A stretch of 64,000 nt of DNA from Torreya grandis (lineage: Eukaryota > Streptophyta > Pinopsida > Cupressales > Taxaceae): contig JARHVA010003527.1 in NCBI GenBank assembly GCA_037957365.1, positions 937,501 to 1,001,500 of the forward strand, in the 5' to 3' direction. A model generated the notes under the pieces. It was not told where the DNA came from, did no database searches, and worked only from the letters and a program-made list of their open reading frames with translations. Shown here piece by piece: positions 13,460-23,279 of the stretch. A program made the position numbers and the translations under genes. Each line of letters begins with the position of its first letter. The first letter of the stretch is position 1.

Positions 13460-14700
13460 TTTCTTCAATATAAAGGGTTTAAATTTACCCCATTCATCGG
13501 GATATATAGTTATTCTCCATTCATCCTTGCTAATTGGAAAGAGTTATTTTTTTTACTTGATGATGACATATGGTCCACTCTATAAAGTGTCAAATTGGGT
13601 ATCTCTCCTTGGGTTTTCTCTATATTCATCCCATTTCAATACTATATCACCTTCTTGGAATGTTCTTGGAGTTTAATTATTTTTAGATTACCTCTTCATT
13701 AGTATTTATTGATGTTCTATGGCTTGATGAGCCTTAACTCTAGTCTCTTGTAACTCCATTAACTATGTCAATCACACCTTAATTGGAGTGTTCTCAAGCA
13801 ACTCTAGTTGATGTGCCAACTCCAAGGTAGGTATCTCTTATTATATGGACAACCTAGCCTCCCTTCCATACACAATAACAAAATTAGAATTTCCTATTGA
13901 CCTCTTGGGGGTTATTCTATCAGCCCATAGGGTTGTCTGTAATTTAGTGTGTCAAGCCCTTTGATTATCCTCCAAAGTTTTCTTGATATTTATTGATCAG
14001 ATTCTTATTAGTGGATTCATCCAACCCATTACCTTGGGGGTAATAGTTGGATGAATTGATTAATTACATGCCATTATTTTTCCTAATAAACTATCCTAAC
14101 ACCTATAAAAGTAAGTGTATTATCTGAAAGGATAGTGTAAGGAGTGCCAAACCTTTTTATGATACTTTCATAGAAATCTAGGATAGAATTCTCATTATCT
14201 TCCTTCAATACCACTACCTCAACCCACCTTGTGAAGTAGTTAGTTTCTATGAGTATCCATTTATGACCAGCACTTGATGGTGGTTTTATCATGCCAATGA
14301 AATCAAGACCCCATTGCATTAAAGGTTGATCTAATTGGATAGGCCTCAAAGGGAGAACTACAACCTTCTATTTTCATACAAATAAAGCACATTATACACA
14401 CCTTCTTACCCAAGCATAGAAGCCATTAAAGAGGATAGGCCAATAATATCTGACCCTCATGATCTTGGAAACTATCATTCTTTGGGAAGAAATGACCTCT
14501 TGGTGTTCCATCATGGAATTTTTTTAGCAAAATTCCAAACTAATAATTTTCAATGCATCTCAATAACACACCATTAGTGTCTCTTCTATAAATCACACCA
14601 TCTATAAGCTAATAAGGAAAATATTGAAATCTAAAGTACCTCCTTTGGGATCTAATCATACCATTAGGATAATCACCACTTTGAAGAAATTTGATAACAT
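13460..14700 (-). pseudogene. Ty3/gypsy integrase relic
   Basis: Read leftward: a zinc-binding N-terminal part (YFRFQYFPYQLIDGVIYRR, then LLRCI) at 14,690-14,520; the catalytic core at 14,349-14,083 with QWGLDFIGMI holding the first Asp and ILSDN holding the second; then WADRITPKRSIGNS and VYGREARL; and a C-terminal part with EGDIVLKWDEYR and GPYVI ending near 13,460. The segment that should carry the catalytic Glu is too eroded to see. Integrase would insert the cDNA into chromosomes. This copy is dead through stops and frameshifts. It follows the RNase H relic in the same orientation and precedes the 3' LTR. Confidence 0.85.
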
Positions 14701-14701
14701 C

Positions 14702-15439
14702 TTATGCCCAACATTGTAGAGGTAAAGAACCAACTTGTTGGGAGTAACCATGATTGACTAAAGCCTCTTCTCTTAACTCATGGAGATCTAAAGCTATATT
14801 TTCACAAAGTAATTTACCCCTTATAAACTTTCTCACTTTGATAGAAACATCATAGTCCATTACCTTAGTAATCCACCTTTCCCTCTTCTCACTAAGGTCC
14901 TTTCTCAAATCAAACTCTTTGGTAATAGGATGGGAAACTATAACATGAATCCTATTGTTTGAAACCATATGCCTAGACATATTTAGTACTCTTACAACAT
15001 AAAGTACTTGTTTCTCCATAAATGTGTACTTGAATTCATAATATTCCAAACCTTGACTAAAGAATTCAATTGGTTGTTCTACACCTTTATCATTCTTTTG
15101 CATTATCATAGCTAAGATAGTATCAAGGTTAGTAAATGAATACAACATGAAGTATTTATCAAAATTAGGGTTTACAAGGGTAGAATCTTGTGTAATTTCT
15201 TTCTTAATGGCCTCAAAACTAATCTTACCTTCTTTAGTCAAATAAAATACTTGGTAATTCTTGAGCATGGTTGTAATAGGTTTCACCAAAGATACAAAAC
15301 CAGGTATGAACCTCCTTAAAAAATTTATCTTGGCTAAGAAAATTTGGAGAATTTTTTTATACAGTAGAAATGATAAGTCTAGAATAGCCTTTATTATTTC
15401 AAGATCAATATTCAAATCAAACTTATAAATAATATGTCA
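14702..15439 (-). pseudogene. Ty3/gypsy RT thumb and RNase H relic
   Basis: An open minus-strand frame of 237 codons starts at 15,415. Residues 1-60 are the end of the reverse transcriptase (KINFLRRFIPGFVSLVKPI). The RNase H domain follows: FMLYSF aligns with the first catalytic-Asp strand but that Asp is gone, and QPIEFFSQGL and FKYTFMEKQ hold the second acidic position. The RT palm with its Y/F-x-D-D motif is absent. The frame is stopped abruptly on its upstream side by the F2 element, whose target duplication begins at 15,435. The missing RT part is also not on the far side of F2 at 28,561. Confidence 0.85.
15435..15439. repeat. Target-site duplication TGTCA of F2, left
   Basis: TGTCA directly precedes the LTR start at 15,440 and recurs at 28,561-28,565 directly after the end of the right LTR, fixing the borders of the F2 insertion. 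Confidence 0.8.
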
Positions 15440-15846
15440 TGTAGGCCAATTTTGGCCAACATACCAAGCTTCTACCTTTATAGATCATCTAAGCAGAGTT
15501 CTTGATAGACCAAATGATCAAATGACATGAGCAAAGTTTTAGATGGAATGAGTAGACCAAAGTCTTGGAAAGAGGTCAAATATTGTAATGTGAAAAAGAC
15601 TAGCAAGTTCCCATGGTGATCATGACCTTCACATACATAAATTAGGTTTCACAAATCTCAAAAAACTCATTTTAAGCCTTGAAAGTTCTCACACAAGTCT
15701 AAATGAACCAGACCATCATGGCACATCACATAGAAATAAATGCGTTAGTTTTATCATGAATTAATAAGTTCACTTAGAAATACTCTCATCCCAAAGGATC
15801 ACATGGATATGGTTTTCTTCATGCCTTGATCATCCTCTAAAAATAT
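15440..15846 (+). mobile_element. F2 left LTR, first part
   Basis: Starts TGTAGGCCAATTTT and matches the right LTR from 25,850 (TGTTAGCTAATTTT) through the shared CAAATGATCAAATGACATGAG block to the copia insertion point. The copia element entered after the AATAT at 15,842-15,846, and the LTR resumes at 20,869. Confidence 0.85.
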
Positions 15847-17025
15847 TGTTAGAAATATTGTCATTGATGTCAAAGGTTTAGCATTATTGGTGATAAAGGC
15901 CCCATTGCATTTAATGTTGTTGGTGATAGATATATCTTGGCTAATATGAGTTAATATTTATTTAATATTAATGAATATATTTTTGGTTGCATATGAGACA
16001 AAAGAAGGGCCCATGGAGAAGTCAAAGAGCCACGGGCTAAAGACAAAAGAAGGATGGGACACATTTTCCCATGAAGAGTCATCTTGGGGAATACCAGGAG
16101 TCACCAAGTGAAGACAAAAGAGTAAAGGTGAAATTTCTCATGAAGGGACACTTTGAGGAATATAAAGAGTCACCAAAGATAAGGAAAAAAGTGGGAAGGA
16201 CGTTTTTGGTCATGAAGGGTCACCACATGACTTTTCAAAGGCTTGAATATGAAGGGTCATCCAAGATTGGTGCCATTTTCCATGAGGATTGAAGGGTCAG
16301 AAAGGGGGAAGGCCAAAGGTAATTTGGAAAGCTATAAATAAATGCTTGAGTAGCCATTTGTAATATGAGAAAAAGAGAGGTTGATTTGATATTGTAATAT
16401 CTAGCTTAGAAGAGCAATTGTGAGAGATGAATATGATTTGTATTTGTTATATCTAGCTTAGAAGAGCAAAAGTGAGAGAGAGGAAGGAGATGTTGTATTG
16501 ATCTATCATTTTTTTGAGATAGAAACATTAAGAGATATGTGTGTGGTATACACAAAGGGGTTGGTGCTCCTGTGGGTTGGTGCTCACGAATTGTTGTTGG
16601 GTTGATGCTCAGCAAAGGGGTTGGTGCTCATGAATTGTTGTTGGGTTGGTGCTCAGCAAAGGGGTTGGTGCTCCTGTGGGTTGGTGCTCATGAATAGGTG
16701 TTGGGTTGGTGCTCGGCAAAGGGGTTTGAAGCTCTTGTGGGTTGGTGCTCACAAATTGTAGCTGAGGTTGGTACTTGGCAAAGGGGTATGGTGCTCTTGT
16801 GGGTTTGTTCTCATGAATATATTTGAGATTGATTCTCCATGGTTTTTCCCACATAGGGTTTCCATTTTATATCTGGTGTCTCTCTCTATCTTGTGTGATG
16901 TTTATTGTTTGAGTTCTATTGCATATCTTAAATGTTTGATTAACTGGAATTTGGTTAAAGGAAAGATTTATAAGATATATGATATATTAATTCACCCCTC
17001 CTCTTAGTATATTTCATGCTTAGCA
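15847..17025 (+). mobile_element. 5' LTR of the gag-protease copia element
   Basis: A 1,179-bp LTR from TGTTAGAAATATTG to CTTAGCA. It holds a TATA motif (CTATAAATAAATGC) at about 16,330, short GAGTCA/GGGTCA subrepeats at 16,070-16,300 and a 60-bp minisatellite at 16,557-16,806. It is 12 bp shorter than the right LTR, mainly through a 16-bp deletion in the minisatellite. Confidence 0.88.
16557..16806. repeat. 60-bp LTR minisatellite, left copy
   Basis: About four and a half units of roughly 60 bp, each built around GGGGTTGGTGCTC, TGTGGGTTGGTGCTC and GTTGGTGCTCGGCAAA. The second unit lacks 16 bp compared with the right LTR. Open frames across it on either strand are by-products of the repeat. 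Confidence 0.85.
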
Positions 17026-17027
17026 AT

Positions 17028-17039
17028 TGGTATCAAAGT
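17028..17039 (+). promoter_or_regulatory. Primer-binding site (tRNA-iMet type)
   Basis: TGGTATCAAAGT lies 2 nt after the 5' LTR and differs at two positions from TGGTATCAGAGC, the usual plant initiator-Met primer site. Confidence 0.8.
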
Positions 17040-17090
17040 AGGTTCCTCCTTGAAAAGTTTTACAACTTGAAGGTAGATCGAGAAAGCACG

Positions 17091-18460
17091 ATGGCTAGGT
17101 CACAGGAAGGATTTTCTACAAATAAGGCACCTTTGTTTGATGGGATGAATTATGATTTTTGGAGCATTAGAATGAAGGTTTATTTGATGGCCCTTGGATT
17201 TGACATATGGAAATCAGTGTGGAGGAATATGAAGAGCCACAGACATCTATAATTACTCTAGTAGAAAAGAAGGCAAGTGAATGTAATGCTAAAGCTTTAA
17301 ATCCTATTTTATGTGGTTTATGTGAATCTGAATTTGTTAAAGCTATGCAATGTAAATCTACTCATGAAACTTGGGTAAAACTTGAGAATATTTACAAAGG
17401 TGATGGAAAGGTCTAGCAAGCTAAGTTGTAGACTTTTAGAAGGTAGTTTGAAAGTATGAAGATGGAAGAAGAAAAAGATATAGAAAGTTATCTCTTATGA
17501 GTTGATCAGATAGTAAATCAGATTCAAGGTCTTGGAGAAACATTGGAAGAGTCAACAATCGTGAAAAAGGTTTTGAGATCTCTACCAATGAGATATGATG
17601 CAAAGTTTTTGGCAATCGAGGAGATGAAGAATTTAGCCAAGCTAAAGAAGGATGAGCTTCATGGTATTCTCACGGCATATGAGATGTGGATAGAACAAGA
17701 TAAACCTTCAAAAAGAGAAGTGGCTTTCAAGACATCAAAGGAGAAAGCTAAGATTCAAGAATCAAGTGATAGTTTCAGTGATGATGAAGATGACAACGAA
17801 GCACTTTTAATTCGCAGGCTAAAAAGAGGAATAGGTAAATATCAAGGAAAATTACCTTTTAAATGTTTTAATTGTGGAAAGATTGGACATTTTTCAGCTA
17901 GATGCCCAGATAAGGTTAATGATGAAGATGAAGAAAGCCCTACATACAAGAAGAATTTCAAAGGCAAATCCAAGAAGGGATTCAAGAAGAAAAGCCTGTA
18001 TTCTAAGGATCCTAGCTCAGTTGAAGATAGTGGAGTCAGTGATTTAGAAGAAGAAGAGATTCTATTCATGGCCATACATGAAGATGATCAAGAAGAAGAA
18101 GAGGATGAGGTTGAATTAGATATGGAAGGAGTACTCAATTGTGCACTAGAAGAGTTAGAAGTTGTTCAAATGAAGAATCGAAGATTAAAGCACCATATCG
18201 AGAAAAACGAACAAGAGTCAAAGAAAATGATTGAAGATATACAAGCACACTTTGAAGAAGCCAAGAAGAATGAAGAAGATCTCAAAGCATAGTTGGAAAT
18301 AGCAAGAAAATATTGTGAAAGGTATGTTATTGAAATTGCCTCTTTAAAAGAAGATATTCAGAAAGCAGTCAATGATAAAGTAGTTAGTGATTCAAAATTT
18401 GAGGATAGCACTAACATACTGAATAAGATATTGGAAAGTTAAAAATCATATTCAGATAAG
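17091..18460 (+). pseudogene. Copia gag with zinc knuckle and coiled-coil tail
   Basis: The ATG at 17,091 starts MARSQEGFSTNKAPLFDGMN, the usual N-terminus of plant copia gag (UBN2 family: LFDG-NY-FW-IRM). A one-base deletion near 17,218 moves the rest to another frame, which stays in phase through stops at 17,414 and about 17,500 to 18,292 and beyond. A CCHC zinc knuckle (CFNCGKIGHFSARC) lies at 17,860-17,905. An acidic, Lys/Glu-rich predicted coiled coil follows from about 18,040. Gag would assemble the virus-like particle and package RNA. In this element gag makes up most of the coding content. Confidence 0.85.
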
Positions 18461-18779
18461 ACTGAGATCAGTTTTGAAAAGAAAAAGAGCTATGTTGAAG
18501 CTCTTACACAAGAGGAAACAAAAAGGAGAGAAGTAAAGAATATAGAGGACATTCCCAATAGAGAAGGCTAGAAGGAATAAAGCTATAAAAGGCAATCAAG
18601 TCAGAGATATACAGATAGGTCTTAATGGCTATTATTTTTATTGTAATGGATATGGTCACAAGAAATTAGAATGTAGAAAAAAGAGATAACAATTTTATAA
18701 ATAAGGAGAAAGAAAGTCAAGTAGAGTCAAGCAAAAGCCACAACTCTTTTGCTCCTCTATCCAGCTTTGATGAAGAGAC

Positions 18780-19370
18780 CATAGTATGCTACAAGTGCAA
18801 CAACTTCAGACACATAGCTTGGTATTGTAGAAGCATGTTCGAATCAGTCAAGAAGGATTAGAGTTTCAAAGCTCCATCCATCAAGAATAAGAATTAGAGT
18901 GTCAAAGGTCCATTCATCAAGGAGAAGGTTCAGACATGTACATGGCAGAAGAAACAGCATGAAGATTCTATGATGGTGCAGATAGCTCTACATGTAGGAG
19001 GTAAAGATCAGCCATGGTTAATTGATAGTGGATGTTCAAGGCATATGATAGGAGATAAAAGTAAATTCATATCTCTAAAGAAGATCAATGGTGGTACAGT
19101 GAGATTCAAAGATAAAACCACTTCCAGGATAGCTAGAAAAGGTACTTTGAGTTTGGATTATGGTAGAACTAAGACTAAAAATGTTTTTTATGTAAAGTTA
19201 TTAAGCATAATCTATTGAGTGTTAGTCAAATATGTGATCAAGGATACACATTAAGGTTTCATGCTAAAGGTTATGAGATTAAAAGAAAAGATTTAAATGA
19301 GTTAATTGCAGATGCTCAAAGGATAGGAAATAATGTATATGTTTTGTCAGATATCTTCTCAAAGGCATGA
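18780..19370 (+). pseudogene. Second zinc knuckle, copia protease and pre-integrase start
   Basis: A second knuckle-like segment (CYKCNNFRHIAWYC) lies at about 18,790. The protease is open from 18,970 and shows WLIDSGCSRHM with the D-S-G active site intact, then FKDKTTSRIARKGTLSL. After the stop at 19,216 another frame continues with LLSVSQICDQGYTL and ADAQRIGNNVYVLS, the beginning of the GAG-pre-integrase domain. Coding then stops. The remaining 300 bp are 3' non-coding DNA. Normally the protease matures gag and pol. Here the deletion joint lies directly after the pre-integrase start. Confidence 0.85.
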
Positions 19371-19658
19371 TCAAAGGATACATTCAAAGATCAGCAAGAG
19401 GAGTTGGGAGTAATTTCTATTACTTCATGCCATTTATGTTCAACATCAAGTGAGGGGGAGCTAAGTGTTAGCTCTAGGTAGGCCCTTTGCCATTGATGTC
19501 AAAGGGGGAGAATAACATGTATAGGTATAGGTGCAAAAAATAGGTACAGAGAACAAGTACAGGTTGTTATAGTAAGGGGGAGTTACTGTATGTTTTTAGA
19601 TGACGGTATGTGTAGGTGGTAGGATGTGGCAATTTCAGGATTGAGGTTGCCATCAATG

Positions 19659-19672
19659 AAAAAGGGGGAGAT
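19659..19672 (+). promoter_or_regulatory. Polypurine tract of the copia element
   Basis: AAAAAGGGGGAGAT directly abuts the 3' LTR start at 19,673 and is the expected primer site for plus-strand DNA synthesis. Confidence 0.85.
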
Positions 19673-20863
19673 TGTTGGAAATATTGTCATTGATGTCAAA
19701 GGTTTAGCATTATTGGTGATAAAGGCCCCATTGCATTTAATGTTGTTGGTAATAAATATATCTTGGCTAATATGAGTTAATATTTATTTAATATTAATGA
19801 ATATATTTTTGGTTGCATATGAGACAAAAGAAGGGCCCATGGAGAAGTCGAAGAGCCACGAGATAAAGATAAAAGAAGGATGGGATGCATTTTCCCATGA
19901 AGAGTCATCTTGGGGAATACCAAGAGTCATCAAGTGAAGACAAAAGAGTAAAGGCGCAATTTCTCATGAAGGGACACTTTGAGGAATACGAAGAGTCACC
20001 AAAGATAAGGAAAAAAGTGGGAAGGACGTTTTTGGTCATGGTCACCAAATGACTTTTCAAAGGCTTGAATATGAAGGGTCATCCAAGACTGGTGCCATTT
20101 TCCATGAGGATTAAAGGGTCACAAAGGGGGAAGGCCAAAGGTCATTTGGAAAGATATAAATAAAGGCTTGAGTAACCATTTGTAATATGAGAAAAAGAGA
20201 GGTTTATTTGATATTGTAATATCTATCTTAAAAGAGCAATTGTGAGAGATGAATATGATTTGTATTCGTTATATCTAGATTAGAAGAGCAAAAGTGAGAG
20301 AGAGGAAGGAGATGTTGTATTGATCTATCATTTGTTGAGATAGCAACATTGAGAGATAGGTGTGTGGTATACACAAAGGGGTTGGTGCTCCTGTGGGTTG
20401 GTGCTCACGAATTGTTGTTGGGTTGGTGCTCGGCAAAGGGGTTGGTGCTCCTATGGGTTGGTGCTCATGAATTTTTGTTGTTTTGGTGCTCAGAAAAGAG
20501 GTTGGTGCTCTTGTGGGTTGGTGCTCATGAATAGGTGCTAGGTTGGTGCTCGGCAAAGGGGTTTGAAGCTCTTGTGGGTTGGTGCTCACAAATTGTAGCT
20601 GAAGTTGGTACTTGGCAAAGGGATATGGTGCTCCTGTGGGTTTTTTCTCATGAATATATTTGTGATTGATTCTCCATGGTTTTTTCCACATTGGGTTTCC
20701 ATGTTACATCTGGTGTCTCTCTCTATCTTTTGTGATGTTTATTGTTTGATTTTTATTGCATATCTTGAATGTTTGATTAAGTGGAATTTGGTTAAAGGAA
20801 ATATTTATAAGATATATGACATACTGATTCACCCCCCCCTCTCAGTATATTTCATGCTTAACA
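19673..20863 (+). mobile_element. 3' LTR of the gag-protease copia element
   Basis: A 1,191-bp LTR from TGTTGGAAATATTG to CTTAACA. It matches the left LTR throughout with scattered substitutions and small indels, so the insertion is moderately old but younger than the surrounding F2 element. It ends at an exact AATAT duplication. Confidence 0.88.
20378..20646. repeat. 60-bp LTR minisatellite, right copy
   Basis: The counterpart of 16,557-16,806, with about four and a half complete units in the same order. The second unit keeps the 16 bp lost on the left. Confidence 0.85.
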
Positions 20864-20868
20864 AATAT

Positions 20869-23149
20869 CATGTCTTGATGAACTTCATATCTCAAAATAT
20901 AAAGCTTCAAATTTAGACTTGTATAGTGAAATGTGTGTGAGAATGTCAAGTTAAAGCTATAGTAATTAACTATTGGGATTTAAAAATACTTAAACATGCA
21001 TGAGGATATCAATTTTAATATTTGTGAAATATTTATTTTAATTCAAATGATTGAATATCAATGGTTATTATTTAATCATACTATGAAGATCAACAGTGCA
21101 CATCGACTCATAGTGTTAGTGAGTCTTGAAGATCAAATGGTGTGCATTTAATCATACATCAAAGATCAATAGTGATCAATTCAAAAGGTCAAAGGATATC
21201 TAGGTGAAATTAAAAGTGATAAGTGTCTAAATCTTGAGAGATAAGATCAAATATATTAGTGAGCAACAATTGATAGTGTCAATAGGCCCAAGTAGATCAA
21301 TGATGCACAATCCATCATGTAAAGAAGATCAATGATGAACAATGAATCAAAAGGTCAATAAATATCAAAGATAAATGCATAGGTGAAAAGTGTCTTAACT
21401 ATCTTAGATGGGTATAATATCTATGGCTCACATTCAATAAAATTAAGAAATATCAATGGTGCAGGTGTAAGCCAAGAATCTAGATCTAATGGTGTGAAAG
21501 AAAGTTGATCGACCGTCAATATCAAAATTTGAAGACATGAGACTTCAATTAGAGGTCAAAACATAGCTTAAATTTGAACTATAGTGGATTTTTAGGGATC
21601 AAAGGTTTCTGTTAGAGATTGATCAAAAACATAAAGTAGACAACCATATAGTTATGATGCTTAAAATTAAGTTCTATCACCATTAAAGTTTGGTCCTGAC
21701 CTCTAATTTGAATAAGTTGAAATTGTAGAGCCCATATTTTGGGGTGGCATAATTGTTATAACATTATAATCATTACTCTTTCAATAAGATCTATGCAAAT
21801 AATGAGTTATTAACTTCCTTAGGGTTTAAAGGTAGAATAGGTCTATTTTATACCTAATAAAGATCAAGAACAAGGTTATGTATTCTACAAGTATTCATCA
21901 ATATAATAGATATATGAAAACCAATAAATGAGAATTGTTTTCATTTTATAGTGAGACCTAGGCTCAGATATTGAATTAGGGAAAAATATGAATAGTTATA
22001 AATGTCTCATATTTAACATAGCTATGGCCTCAACAAGTAGATACCTATAGTCACTAAAAGTAGACATAAGCATGGCTCTATCAGATTTAAAATATGAGGA
22101 CATTGTCCTTATAACAAAGCCAAGTGAAAGGTGGTGTGGAAGTTCAAGGAGAAATTTTAGGGATTAGAGAAAGTAGTTGGAGCATTAATATATTTTTAGG
22201 GTGTCTAAAGATTTTCCTCCATAATAAAATCATGACTCATCATCTAAAGATCACACTCTTATCTTCTAGTGCATATTTCTTATCCAATGAGAAAAATTTG
22301 AAGACTATTGGAGCTAATGTACGCTATTTTGTCTATGATGCATTAACCTTGATTTGATCAAAAGATGGCAGAGAATTCCTTGAAAGGTGGTATCTCATTT
22401 AATGATCTCAAATGGTGTACACCCCCTCTCTTTCTCTCCCATTTCTCAATATCACCCCACTCTTTCACTTTGTAAAGCTCTCTTTCAAATTTTAGACTCT
22501 TAGAAGGACTATTTGATATATTTCAAGATATTCTTCTCTTTATTAATAAAAACCATATAAATAATTTGTAAGAAGTAATTATTGATGTAATGAAGACTTT
22601 ACTTACATATCTCTAGCCTTGGATCAGTGTTTAGTGAGTTATGCATAATGGCATTGTGTGAAGGAGAATCTTCCTCATCTATTATCCTCCTTTCTGACCT
22701 CTTTTAGGGTGTTTTCAAGTTGTCTACAAGTTTGGATTAGTGTTCATTATACCATTGATTCAAGTTCTTAATGAATCTTAGAAATCCTCTTTGTTTTCAT
22801 TAATTATTTCCTAAAGCTAGTCTATGAAACACTTATGAATTATCTTGATTTTAAGGTTGTGTGAGTTAGTATTATCTTCTACAGATCTAATGTGAGTTAA
22901 ATATTATGGGAGTCTTCCATTTTTATTTGGTGTATCACCTTGTTAAATTTTTTAAGAGCCCTTTCCCCCTTCTAACCCTTTTCCATGTGAAAGCATTAGT
23001 TTAGGTGATCCATGAAGAGGAACTTGGTTTTCTCTAGAGGTTCAACCCCACCATAGGTTACCCATAGCTTGGGGTTGTCCAAATTTTATGAATAGGAGTG
23101 AAGGATCCCAAATAAATCTTACACAAGGGTGAAATTTCATGTCATAATA
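20869..23149 (+). mobile_element. F2 left LTR, second part
   Basis: Resumes after the AATAT duplication and matches 26,250-28,560 block by block: TCATGTCTTGATGA, the GACTTGTA-AGTGAAATGTGTG block, GATCAAAAGATGG, and AGGGTGAAATT at the end. The end is set at ATAATA 23,149 by comparison with the right LTR, which stops before its target duplication. Confidence 0.82.
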
Positions 23150-23154
23150 GTTTT

Positions 23155-23172
23155 TGGCACACCCATTGCGAC
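23155..23172 (+). promoter_or_regulatory. Primer-binding site of F2
   Basis: TGGCACACCCATTGCGAC follows the LTR end after 5 nt. Nearly the same sequence occurs at the matching place in the minus-strand LTR at 44,185-44,202. The tRNA it would pair with is not certain. It is nearest in form to plant sites of the TGGCGC..TGGGGC kind. Confidence 0.6.
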
Positions 23173-23252
23173 TTATTACATTGTTTACTTGTGAATATTT
23201 TTGGTGTTATCTTCATCTAATTAACCTTTGGAGGTAAGTGTTTAAACATCAA

Positions 23253-23261
23253 TGGTGACTC
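23253..23261 (+). promoter_or_regulatory. TGGTGACTC motif in F2 leader
   Basis: This lies 81 nt past the primer site. It is complementary, with one mismatch, to GAATCACCA at 25,837-25,845, the 3' end of the tRNA-Arg-like block. A similar TGGAGACTCC is at 51,599 in the related element. A leader role is inferred from position only. Confidence 0.4.
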
Positions 23262-23279
23262 TAAGCATCTATTAGATAG

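Larger units (their letters stand above)
15847..20863 (+). mobile_element. Non-autonomous Ty1/copia element (gag-protease only)
   Basis: A 5,017-bp element with LTRs at 15,847-17,025 and 19,673-20,863, TG..CA ends, and an exact AATAT target duplication (15,842-15,846 and 20,864-20,868). It has a tRNA-iMet-type primer site and a classic polypurine tract. The 2.65-kb internal region encodes gag, two zinc knuckles and a protease with the start of the pre-integrase region, and then runs straight to the 3' end. Integrase, reverse transcriptase and RNase H are missing altogether. The similar LTRs imply it was copied in trans by a complete relative. Confidence 0.88.

Noticed and set aside
20275..20691. 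138-codon minus-strand open frame with repeated HQP-GAPTPL peptides (also 16,406-16,854)
   Set aside because: It is the antisense of the LTR minisatellite. A repeat unit divisible by three keeps a frame open without coding.
23253..23261. TGGTGACTC (and TGGAGACTCC at 51,599) as the true primer-binding sites, with LTRs ending about 95 bp further in
   Set aside because: The 3' LTRs end earlier, exactly at target duplications (TGTCA, GGTAT), and TGGCACACCC sites lie at the expected distance from those ends.
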